From positions 1-27,465 of IMG/VR virus record IMGVR_UViG_3300033141_000040: 27,465 nt of DNA; one strand, given 5' to 3'. The position numbers and the translations under genes were made by a program. The notes beneath the pieces were generated by a model that searched no databases, was not told the DNA's origin, and saw only the letters and a program-made list of their open reading frames with translations. Below, piece after piece: positions 16,289 to 24,426 of the stretch (its first letter is position 1; each line of letters opens with the position of its first letter). Origin of the DNA: a virus.

Positions 16289-17704
16289 TTAGTCTTGGAA
16301 TAAGAAGAAGTTGTTAGCACCTAAAGTACAACAAGCTCTCTCACTCAAGAAGTTTACTTGCATTGCATCCAAGTCAGAAGTTCTTGCTCCACCAGCAGAA
16401 CCAGTGATCCAAGTTTTGTATCTTCTGTCTTCAGCTTCTGAAGCTCTATATCTAACATGCAAGAATGGTCTTTTAGCATTCTTACCTAAGATTTGGTCAT
16501 ATACAGAAGTAGATCCAGCTGGAACTAATAGTCCGCTAATTCCACCACCTACGATATCACCTCTCATAGTTGCATCGTTTAGATACTTCCAGTCAGACTT
16601 GTAGAAGTCATAACCTCTTCTGAAACCTGTGAATCCAAGATTCAAAGCCATATCCTCATCATTGTCAAATAGACCATATGAAGTACCACCAGCTCCGTAA
16701 GAGTTTTGAGCAGCTAACATATCATCAATATCAAATGAGAACTGACGGTCTACGAAAAGAACATTCTCTTCGATAGCACCTTGCTTATCTAATCTCTGAA
16801 TAACTGTATCGAATCCAGCAAGTGTTGTTGGGTTACCACCGCCCCATACATTTCCTCGTGTACCTACTACATAGAATACACCTTCAGAACCAGCGTTGAT
16901 TGTACCAGCGGCTGGAGCTGATGTAGAAAGAGCAGCTTCTGCACCAGAACCTGGAGCAGCTGGAACAGCTTCGATCATTGCAGTTTCAAGATAATCTTCG
17001 AATCTCAATCTTGTTTCATGCTCAGACTTCAAATACCATAGGTATCCTGATCCGCCATTTTCTGTAGAGATTTCTACCCAACCAATTTGAGCCATGTCAG
17101 AACCACTTACTTCGTAAGTATCCTTAATGATAATTGGTTTGTTGTCAAAGAATACATCGTTTGCTTCTAATGAATCATTCATTCCTGGAGTTCCTTTTGC
17201 AAATTCAGATCCGTAAATCATTACAGATAAGTTTGTTGCAGCTGGAACAACACCAGCGATTTCATAATAAGAAGCAGTAAATGTGTTCTGAGTCACAGCA
17301 GTTACTACAGCTTTATTGCTAAGTGCAGATCCTGGAGTGTTGTCAGAAATGAAAACCGTTTGTCCAATTCTAACTGCAATGTTAGAACCAGCTGGAGTAA
17401 GCGGATCATTTACTGTAAATACACCAGCAGTACCACCAGCCGCAGCTACTGTTACTTGTGTGTATTTTGTGTGTAGTCTACCTTGTTCAGCCCATTTAAT
17501 CATGTCTGAGTTTGAAGGCATTTCAGCACCCACCATTCTTAAGAATGATGCTACTGTTCTGTTACCATATCTTTCGAATTCTTTCTCGTAAGTATCAGGA
17601 AGATACTGATTCAAGAAGTCGAAGTTGGTAATGTAATTTGTAGGAAGTGCAACTCTTTCCGATGAAGGTTGTAGTTGAAATCCTGGGTTTGCTAATACTG
17701 GCAT
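16289..17704 (-). CDS. Major capsid protein
   Basis: The 471-residue protein follows the scaffold-like gene and is followed by a strong terminator, as expected for the most expressed head protein. The N-terminal part (NYITNFDFLNQYLPDTYEKE, FERYGNRTVASFLRMVGAEM) resembles the N-arm region of crAss-like and related HK97-fold capsid proteins. Residues about 82-165 form a beta-rich insertion containing VRIGQTVFIS...AVVTAVTQNTFTAS, the module seen in other virion proteins here. The remainder (residues about 170-471) has mixed alpha/beta segments such as IIIKDTYEVSGSDMAQIGW and ends in FFLFQD. Codon choice is more balanced than in the tail genes. Assignment rests on context, size and remembered similarity. 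Confidence 0.7.
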   Translation of the reverse strand: MPVLANPGFQLQPSSERVALPTNYITNFDFLNQYLPDTYEKEFERYGNRTVASFLRMVGAEMPSNSDMIKWAEQGRLHTKYTQVTVAAAGGTAGVFTVNDPLTPAGSNIAVRIGQTVFISDNTPGSALSNKAVVTAVTQNTFTASYYEIAGVVPAATNLSVMIYGSEFAKGTPGMNDSLEANDVFFDNKPIIIKDTYEVSGSDMAQIGWVEISTENGGSGYLWYLKSEHETRLRFEDYLETAMIEAVPAAPGSGAEAALSTSAPAAGTINAGSEGVFYVVGTRGNVWGGGNPTTLAGFDTVIQRLDKQGAIEENVLFVDRQFSFDIDDMLAAQNSYGAGGTSYGLFDNDEDMALNLGFTGFRRGYDFYKSDWKYLNDATMRGDIVGGGISGLLVPAGSTSVYDQILGKNAKRPFLHVRYRASEAEDRRYKTWITGSAGGARTSDLDAMQVNFLSERACCTLGANNFFLFQD

Positions 17705-17724
17705 TTCTTTTAATTTTTAAATTA

Positions 17725-18864
17725 TCAACTTTTTTTAATACTTCTAATCTTGAGTCCTCGTCCACTACTCGTGTCACCTACCGCTCTGATTTTTAATCCA
17801 TCTTTGCTCATTGTGGTTGGTGTCTTTCTCATCTCCATATTTATGTTCTTAGATTTTTTACTTACTTCATCTACAGTGGATGTTACTCCTTGATTGTAGA
17901 AGAACTCTGCAAACTTATCTAAGTTCATAGCAACAGACATAGCTCGATGGTATCCTTCAGCATCTTTAATCATTCCTGTCTCCTCATCCATGTATTTACC
18001 CACGAAATTGTTGACATCAGATTGTCGACTCTTCAATTCATTTCCATCACCAGGTTTGAATGTAAACTTTTTCTCTCCGACATTGAACTCAAAACCTTTG
18101 AACTCATCGTTAAAAACCTCATTGGTTTTATCCAAGAAATAATCATACCTTCTTTTCTGTGCTTCTTGAGCAGTCTTTGATTCCTCAATATAACTTCTAT
18201 AACTTTCGAATTTCTCTTTGTCTTCAGATGATAACCCACCCCCACTTGACTCAAGAGGAGTTTTATACTTATCTCGTTGTTCATTAAGATACTTCTTAGC
18301 TTTAACAAGTTCTCTTTTTTTGGCTAATTGCTTTTTCTTAATATCTTTCGGATCATCTAACTCTTCGTCAAAGCTAAACTTATCCTCCATAATACTTTGA
18401 ATATCATCACTATCCAAACCTTCTTCGGTTGAATTGTAATAAGCTCTTAGCACTTGGTCACTGTCCATTTCATCATAGTCCTTTTGCAATTTGTAAAAGT
18501 CCTCAATTCCACGACCAGTGTCTTTCTTGTATTTTAAATATGCAGCAACATCTTCTGGTAAATCTTCATTTGATTCTTTAGCGTCAAATAATTGATCTAC
18601 TGATTCAATGTTTTTGTCATATCTATTTTTAATATATGAAAGAACATCTGCATCATTTAACTCTGATGCTGGAGTTTTATCTTCATTAGAAGTTTCTTTC
18701 AGCTCTACCTTTTCTGCTTCTTCTTCTTTTGGTTTAGCGTCATCAAACTTCTCTTCATGTTTATCTAACAACTCTTGCTCAACTTCTGCACGAGATTTCT
18801 CTTCTCCAGATACTTCTCTTACAGTGAACTGTTGTTCTTGTGTTTCTTTTTTATTCTCTTCCAT
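17725..18864 (-). CDS. Putative scaffolding protein
   Basis: The 379-residue protein is strongly charged and helical, with no hydrophobic core pattern. The N-terminus (residues 1-75) is very acidic. Residues about 165-250 form Lys/Glu-rich coiled coils. The C-terminus turns basic and contains two GLKIR motifs (DGLKIRAV and GRGLKIRSIKKS) within the last 30 residues. Its position between portal and major capsid gene is that of T7 gene 9 and P22 gene 8, whose scaffolds also have a basic C-terminal capsid-binding end. The gap to the portal gene carries a -7 box, so this gene and the capsid gene may form one late transcript. Confidence 0.6.
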   Translation of the reverse strand: MEENKKETQEQQFTVREVSGEEKSRAEVEQELLDKHEEKFDDAKPKEEEAEKVELKETSNEDKTPASELNDADVLSYIKNRYDKNIESVDQLFDAKESNEDLPEDVAAYLKYKKDTGRGIEDFYKLQKDYDEMDSDQVLRAYYNSTEEGLDSDDIQSIMEDKFSFDEELDDPKDIKKKQLAKKRELVKAKKYLNEQRDKYKTPLESSGGGLSSEDKEKFESYRSYIEESKTAQEAQKRRYDYFLDKTNEVFNDEFKGFEFNVGEKKFTFKPGDGNELKSRQSDVNNFVGKYMDEETGMIKDAEGYHRAMSVAMNLDKFAEFFYNQGVTSTVDEVSKKSKNINMEMRKTPTTMSKDGLKIRAVGDTSSGRGLKIRSIKKS

Positions 18865-18884
18865 TTTATTTAATTTAATTTGTA

Positions 18885-18892
18885 CAAAGTTA
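18885..18892 (-). promoter_or_regulatory. Bacteroidetes-type -7 box (TAACTTTG) before the scaffold and capsid genes
   Basis: The minus strand reads TAACTTTG followed by TA, matching TAnnTTTG, 20 bases before the ATG at 18864. It lies in the 55-base gap after the portal gene, the widest gap in the packaging and head region. No TTG is present at -33 spacing. A promoter here would let scaffold and capsid be made in excess over portal. Confidence 0.45.
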
Positions 18893-18919
18893 ATATATTA
18901 TTTCTTGTTTATTTAAGGT

Positions 18920-21355
18920 CTACCTTGGGTTAAATTCAGCAAGATCAAAACCATCTAAACTGTCTTCGTTAGACTCAAAGTTTATTGGAGGGCCTCCAGT
19001 TTTTCTTTGAGTAATCATTTTAGATTGTTGAGTGTTGGCTTCAGCTATTCTTTTAGATTTACCATCTTCTCTTTGTTTCTCTCGCATATCTACTTGCTGC
19101 TGCTCCATACCCCTTAACTGCATATTGTAGTTAAACTCAACATCCATTAATCTTCTTTTTAGTTCAGCTTCATTGTTTTGCTTTTCCATCTCAAACTGTA
19201 TCTCTGCTTGTTTGATTTGAATCTTAGCTTGTATCTCAGCTTGAGTTTGTTGCATCTTAGCTTGAGCAGCTTGTTGCTGAACTTGCATTTGTTGCTGACC
19301 TTGCATAGCTTGAGCTTGTTGTTTTTGTTGTTGCTCTTGCTCTTGCTTTTGTTTTCTCTTAACTTTTAATAGCTGGTTAGCCATCTTTAAATTATTAAGA
19401 GTTCTAATATCAATAGCGTCTTCTAAATCAATGCCACCCTTTTGTAAAGCCATTTGAATGTTTTGTTCAAGTTGTGCTTTCTCTTCTTCATCAGGTGTCA
19501 TTTCAATATATATACCAAAATCATATAGGTAAAGGTTTTTAATCTCTTCTAAAATACCTAAGTTATACTTACCTATTTGCATTGCAAACTCATCTCTAAA
19601 GTCTGCATACTCTAAAATATCCGCAGTTCTTATAGATAATGCTTCAGCTAAAGTTCTTGTTATATATAAACTTGATTGGAGAATATGTCTTGTAGCTACA
19701 TTAGAATTAAGTGCAGCTAATTTTTGTACACCAACTAATGAATTAGGATCTGGTGTAGAAGCATCTCTGGCTTCATTAAGCCCTGTTACTTGTCGTAACA
19801 TATTTAGATAGTGATTATAGTTACCTATAAGCATTTGCATTTTGCTACCACCACTATTAGATGTTAACTGAGAGATAGGAACTTTAGCATTATTAAATTC
19901 ACCATCTTGTGTATACGACCTACCCACAACACTACCTGTTTGGAAATAAAGTCTTAATGCATCTGAAGGATCATAAGCATTACCTGTACCTAAATCTACT
20001 TCACTTAATCCATCCGCATCTATAAATACACCATCAGGTACAACTTTAGAAACTACTTGTTGTATTTTTAAGTGAGTCATTTGAATTAAATCAGCAAAAG
20101 GTATCATCCTTCTAACTAAAGAATCTAATGCTCCTTTATACATTCTTGGTGCACATGCTACATAATTAGGCATAGCAAATTGATTAGCAGAATTAGGGCG
20201 AACCATATTCTCCATCAATTCCCACTTCAATAAAAGGTTACTACCCATAACCATTACACCATCATACCAAACATCTATTCTCTTTTCAACTCTTTCAAAG
20301 TTTCCTTCATCCATCATTTCTTGTGGTGGATTAAACTCATCGGTTTTTTCTACAGTCTTAAATGTTCCTTCAGCTAATTGTTTCTTTTTGTAAACAAAAC
20401 TGTTTGTGCTTTTGTAATTAAAAAACAATAATGTACAAGTATCTCTTGCAAACATACTGTTCTCATACATTGCAGCTACATTATAATAATCATACCACGA
20501 CTGACTGTACTTAGATATTTCATCTAAATCCTCTTCTGTTAAGTCTGGGTTTATTTTTAAAACTTCTGTAATTGGAACTGTTTTAATTTCACCCCAATAA
20601 AAACAATCCTTAAAGTAAGGATCTTCAGTATAACTATAAACAACATTAGCTGGATCAACATACTCTACACGAATACCATCACCTTGCTGAAACATATGTT
20701 TAGTCATACCTATACCTAAAGTAGCTAAATCCATATCCACTCTTTTACGAGTATCTTGATAATGGTTTTCTTCAAGCATAGTATTAATAGCAATCTCATT
20801 AGCAATTTCTATAGATGGCTTATAATTTAATTGCATATAAAGCTCCATCTCAGAATCACTTTGTGGTAATGTTTTAGGATCAACCTGAAACACTTCCATT
20901 TGAAAATCCTTTTCTACTTGATGAAATAAATCTTGAGCAGCAACATTAACCTCAACCATCTTTTGGAATTGGTTTCTTTTCTCGGCTGACATAGCATCTG
21001 AAGCTACACAGTTTACTTTGAATAATCTATCAGCCATACCGTTAACAACGATATCTACAAACTTGGGAATAATAGGTATAGGAGTCCAATCTAAATTTAA
21101 GTAAGACAAATCACCGTCTACTGCTAATTCTTCTTTGTATTTTGCTATTGACTGCTCTCCTCTTGCGTATAACCTGAGTCGGTTAAATTCCGTCCATTGA
21201 TTGTAGAATCTACAACTCATGCCATCCTTTCTGAACCACTCGTATTGTATAGCTTGACCTACCTGTAATCCGAACTCTTTTGTAGCTTTCGTAGAATCAG
21301 ACACAAATTGATCAGGAAATGCAGCAGACTGTATATCTATTTGGACTGCTTTCAT
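18920..21355 (-). CDS. Portal protein
   Basis: This 811-residue protein directly follows the large terminase gene, overlapping it by four bases (ATGA). The core (residues about 30-640) contains portal-like segments: a wing region with EYVDPANVVYSYTEDPYFKD, and a long-helix region near MIPFADLIQMTHLKIQQVV followed by QMLIGNYNHYLNMLRQVTGL. Residues about 664-770 form a Gln/Lys/Glu-rich coiled coil that probably builds an extended barrel pointing into the head, as in P22-type portals. The end is acidic. Length, neighbours and the helical barrel are consistent with crAss-like portals (roughly 800 residues). Confidence 0.75.
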   Translation of the reverse strand: MKAVQIDIQSAAFPDQFVSDSTKATKEFGLQVGQAIQYEWFRKDGMSCRFYNQWTEFNRLRLYARGEQSIAKYKEELAVDGDLSYLNLDWTPIPIIPKFVDIVVNGMADRLFKVNCVASDAMSAEKRNQFQKMVEVNVAAQDLFHQVEKDFQMEVFQVDPKTLPQSDSEMELYMQLNYKPSIEIANEIAINTMLEENHYQDTRKRVDMDLATLGIGMTKHMFQQGDGIRVEYVDPANVVYSYTEDPYFKDCFYWGEIKTVPITEVLKINPDLTEEDLDEISKYSQSWYDYYNVAAMYENSMFARDTCTLLFFNYKSTNSFVYKKKQLAEGTFKTVEKTDEFNPPQEMMDEGNFERVEKRIDVWYDGVMVMGSNLLLKWELMENMVRPNSANQFAMPNYVACAPRMYKGALDSLVRRMIPFADLIQMTHLKIQQVVSKVVPDGVFIDADGLSEVDLGTGNAYDPSDALRLYFQTGSVVGRSYTQDGEFNNAKVPISQLTSNSGGSKMQMLIGNYNHYLNMLRQVTGLNEARDASTPDPNSLVGVQKLAALNSNVATRHILQSSLYITRTLAEALSIRTADILEYADFRDEFAMQIGKYNLGILEEIKNLYLYDFGIYIEMTPDEEEKAQLEQNIQMALQKGGIDLEDAIDIRTLNNLKMANQLLKVKRKQKQEQEQQQKQQAQAMQGQQQMQVQQQAAQAKMQQTQAEIQAKIQIKQAEIQFEMEKQNNEAELKRRLMDVEFNYNMQLRGMEQQQVDMREKQREDGKSKRIAEANTQQSKMITQRKTGGPPINFESNEDSLDGFDLAEFNPR

Positions 21356-23598
21356 GTAATTATTTTACTTTGAGTACTCTTATTATTATATCTCGCAAAG
21401 TTAATACTTATTTTTGATTTTGGTTTAGACGGTGTGTATAAGTGCTTTTGTGTAGCCATTATCGCTAAACCTGAACTAATAGCGGCATCAAACTTTGTTC
21501 TCTTTGTTATATCGAATTTTGCCCAGTCCTCTAATGTTCTACCAAAATACATAGAACCCATATCTCCTGAATCTCTATAAGTACCTTCAAAATCAATACC
21601 AACATATTTTTCTATATACGATTCTATGGCAGATGCGTGAGACTGTTTTACATCTTCTGAACTGTTAGGTATTCCCCCAAGTTCTCTTTCTGTTTTAGAA
21701 AGTTTATTATATACTTTGTCAGGCCTATTCATTGAATAACCTCTATATCCTCTATTCTTTAAATGATATAGTAATCTTGGTTTATTGTTCTCACACAATA
21801 TAGGCATACCGTAAAAAACCAAAGCCATTAAAACTTCTTCAAAAAATATCTCTGCTGTTTGTGGTCTTGCTATGTATTCTAAAAAGAATTCATTACTTGG
21901 TGCTTCATCCATATTAAATTTAGTTAGACCATGTAATGCACCATTAGATCCTTTACCAACAACAACACCAGATATATCATAACTATCACATCCAAATGCA
22001 CCCAGATGTTCGTTGCCTGGTTTCTTCATACCACGCTCAACAACCTGTCTATTTTGTAAATGAGCTGGAGGCATCCATGTACAAAGAAACCTACCGTTTT
22101 TATTTGGTGTCCAAATTACTTTAGTATCCTTTATACCATCTTTCCAGTGAAACGATCCTCTGGTTACATGGTGTGACATAATTAAAGAATCATTGTAATC
22201 TATTTGCTGATATATCTTAGTTAGATTAAATAAAGATTGTTTACTTTCATCTCTAAATGCGTGTGATTCTGTTCTTGGGAATTGTCTATAAAACTCATTT
22301 AAAGCATCAGGATCTTGTGATAAAGACTCTACTTCATTTTCCCAATAATCTATAGCCCCCATTGTTATATCTTCTCCATCAATTCCTATGATAGTTTTAA
22401 TAGGTGTTTTTAATACAGGCATACCATACCTATCTATATAACCCTCAAAGTTCCATTCCATAGGAATGAACAGGCAATATAATCCGCTTTTAGTTTGACC
22501 GTTAGCGTTTCTCTCACTCGGCATAGAGTCATTGTATAATTTTTTAAAATTATCACCACCCTTATCCAAAGCATTAGATGTAGATCCCATCATACACTTA
22601 CCGATAATCTTACTACCTAATCTTAAACAAGTCTTTGTAACTCTCCAGTTGTTTAATATATTATCTGGCTTTTCCCATTTACCACTTTCATCATGTAATA
22701 GTAGTTGTAGTTTCTCACCATCATAACTATTATCTCCAGTGTTCTTCCAGTCAATAGTAGTGTCTAATCCTTCAAGCTCCTCATCAGCAATACTATGCAT
22801 ATTCTTTTTAGTAATCTTAGATGCTGGAACTCTATATGCTAATTCTGTTTTAGGTTTATCCATACCATCTTGTATGGGTTTAAAAAAGAAAGGGTAGTTA
22901 TTAGATATAGGAACTACCTTATCAGTAAACATTTTTTTAGCATCCGAACCTGTCTTAGATAATATACCTATACGAGCATCCTTAGTAATAGTTGCTTGGT
23001 TGACTCCTTCAGAAGAACTCATAAAAGAAAATCCAGATCGTCTTATCTTTAAATAACACATTCCAAAACTTCTTTTATCTGCTTTACATGCTTCCCAAAA
23101 AATATAGAACACTCTATTTGCTTCTCTAAAATCAGGATTACCTACATCAATCTTTGTCCATTGTAAATACATATAGTGTGTTCCTGTAATGTATGTAGGA
23201 ACTCCTTTATTCATGAACCAATGTCCCTGTTCTCTTCTGTCAAACTCTTCTTCAATATACTCTACCCATTGAGACTTAAATACATCAGGAGTATCGTGCC
23301 ATTGAAATATAGATTTTATCCTACTTAATTCTTTTGATATAGGTGTGGATTCCCAGTATTGGTCTTCCTTTTTATTAGCCCTACTATATACATTTTTAGG
23401 GGGTTTAGGTAAAGCAATCTTTAAACCATTGACATCAATAATAGTTTCAATCTGACCTGTTTTAGATATTACAACAATGTCATACTTTTCATTATAACCA
23501 TACACCCAACTTCTTGCTCTATTTTTATTTGTTAAAACAGATTTAGGTATATGATTATTTATTGTTTTGTATAAACTATTTTGATCTTGATTCTGCAA
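21352..23598 (-). CDS. terL: Terminase large subunit (packaging ATPase-nuclease)
   Basis: The 748-residue protein has the two-domain plan of TerL. The ATPase part shows a deviant Walker A (KIRRSGFSFMSS, residues about 184-195, without the usual G-K), a Walker B with catalytic acid (LLLHDE, 299-304) and a coupling motif GSTS (338-341). The nuclease part shows D538 (GCDSYDISG), E603 (ILCENN) and D704 (FDAAISSGLA), spaced as in RNase H-fold terminase nucleases. The start must be TTG at 23598: an in-frame TAA lies two codons upstream and no ATG follows for about 120 codons. It overlaps the upstream small gene by 23 bases and the portal gene by 4. Confidence 0.88.
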   Translation of the reverse strand: MQNQDQNSLYKTINNHIPKSVLTNKNRARSWVYGYNEKYDIVVISKTGQIETIIDVNGLKIALPKPPKNVYSRANKKEDQYWESTPISKELSRIKSIFQWHDTPDVFKSQWVEYIEEEFDRREQGHWFMNKGVPTYITGTHYMYLQWTKIDVGNPDFREANRVFYIFWEACKADKRSFGMCYLKIRRSGFSFMSSSEGVNQATITKDARIGILSKTGSDAKKMFTDKVVPISNNYPFFFKPIQDGMDKPKTELAYRVPASKITKKNMHSIADEELEGLDTTIDWKNTGDNSYDGEKLQLLLHDESGKWEKPDNILNNWRVTKTCLRLGSKIIGKCMMGSTSNALDKGGDNFKKLYNDSMPSERNANGQTKSGLYCLFIPMEWNFEGYIDRYGMPVLKTPIKTIIGIDGEDITMGAIDYWENEVESLSQDPDALNEFYRQFPRTESHAFRDESKQSLFNLTKIYQQIDYNDSLIMSHHVTRGSFHWKDGIKDTKVIWTPNKNGRFLCTWMPPAHLQNRQVVERGMKKPGNEHLGAFGCDSYDISGVVVGKGSNGALHGLTKFNMDEAPSNEFFLEYIARPQTAEIFFEEVLMALVFYGMPILCENNKPRLLYHLKNRGYRGYSMNRPDKVYNKLSKTERELGGIPNSSEDVKQSHASAIESYIEKYVGIDFEGTYRDSGDMGSMYFGRTLEDWAKFDITKRTKFDAAISSGLAIMATQKHLYTPSKPKSKISINFARYNNKSTQSKIIT
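21396..21403 (-). promoter_or_regulatory. Possible -7 box (TAACTTTG) inside the end of terL
   Basis: The minus strand reads TAACTTTG, the same octamer as the box before the scaffold gene, 40 bases before the portal ATG at 21355. It lies within coding sequence for the terL C-terminus, so it may be a chance match. No -33 TTG is obvious. Confidence 0.2.
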
Positions 23599-23854
23599 AT
23601 CCTTTTAATGTATTAGTTTTCTTTTCAGCTACATCTCCATTTAACATAGCTCTTTCTTCATCTATTTTTTTTATAATTTCAAACGCATCCATTATGCAAA
23701 GTTTTTTAGTAGCAGCAGCGTTCTTTAATCTATCAGCAGCAAGTTCATCATCTTTTTCATATTTAATAATATCTTCTTTAGCCACCTTTATAAGTTGTTG
23801 AACAGCTTTCTCTCCAGCTTCTATAATACTTTCTTTTAATTTCTTCGTATCCAT
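23576..23854 (-). CDS. Putative terminase small subunit
   Basis: The 92-residue protein is entirely helical and charged (KKLKESIIEAGEKAVQQLIK, then ELAADRLKNAAATKKLCIMD and AFEIIKKIDEERAML). It lies immediately before and overlapping terL, and its ATG shares the A of the upstream TAA. Small terminase subunits are short helical oligomers encoded just before TerL, which is the main reason for the call. I see no clear helix-turn-helix; residues about 38-60 could form one helix of such a motif. A generic small helical phage protein is the alternative. Confidence 0.45.
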   Translation of the reverse strand: MDTKKLKESIIEAGEKAVQQLIKVAKEDIIKYEKDDELAADRLKNAAATKKLCIMDAFEIIKKIDEERAMLNGDVAEKKTNTLKGFAESRSK

Positions 23855-24426
23855 TATTTAAATTTATAAAACATTACATATACTTCCCTTCCCTCTTTCC
23901 AAGATCTATTAGGATATTTACTATGGAAATAGTTAGAAGGATAAGATACAAGTCTGTTTTGTTCATAACCAAGTACAGATGTTAGTCTCCACTTATTTAA
24001 CATTTCAGCATCTTCCGTAAGCAATAAATCAAATTCTTTATCGCTAATATCCATGGGTAGTTTATCACCATATATATCATGTTCCCACAAAGCAGTTCCA
24101 TTTAACTCTTCTAATTCTCTTGGTGACATATAAAGAACTAAAGCTCTATCTGGCTGTTCTCCATTTATTTTTGCGTCTGCATGTATTCTCCAGCTTGTAT
24201 CTAAATCATCATTAGACATTCTAAAGAAACTTAATATATTGTATAACTCTTTTCCTTCAAAGTTAGACAGCTTACTTAATACATAATCATCAAATGCTTT
24301 CGGTGACTCTTGAGTATAGAAGTGTTTTTCACCCACCTTTCTATCAAGCCATTTACCTTTTTTTAAATAGTCAGTAGCTATTTTAAATAAATCTTTATCT
24401 ACGAAATCATCTAATATATATATCAT
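23854..24426 (-). CDS. 2-oxoglutarate/Fe(II)-dependent oxygenase
   Basis: The 190-residue protein shows the facial triad of the family: H82 and D84 in RIHADAKINGE and H168 in NYFHSKYPNRSW, followed by R180, likely the 2-oxoglutarate-binding residue. Between them, ALVLYMS and NGTALWEHDIYGD fit the double-stranded beta-helix core. The size matches compact prolyl-4-hydroxylase-like enzymes common in marine phages. The substrate is unknown; candidates include virion protein residues, host proteins or nucleobases. The gene overlaps the GroES-like gene by four bases (ATGA) and touches the next through TAATG, so it is co-translated with the packaging genes. Confidence 0.75.
   Translation of the reverse strand: MIYILDDFVDKDLFKIATDYLKKGKWLDRKVGEKHFYTQESPKAFDDYVLSKLSNFEGKELYNILSFFRMSNDDLDTSWRIHADAKINGEQPDRALVLYMSPRELEELNGTALWEHDIYGDKLPMDISDKEFDLLLTEDAEMLNKWRLTSVLGYEQNRLVSYPSNYFHSKYPNRSWKEGREVYVMFYKFK

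Noticed and set aside
18033-18308. Minus-strand open frame of 91 codons inside the scaffold gene in another frame
   Set aside because: Fully nested in the scaffold-like gene with no start context of its own and no recognisable protein features.
19178-19369. Plus-strand Leu/Ser-rich open frame that looks like a membrane protein
   Set aside because: It is the antisense of the Gln/Lys-rich portal coiled coil; CAA and CAG codons read as Leu-type codons on the other strand.
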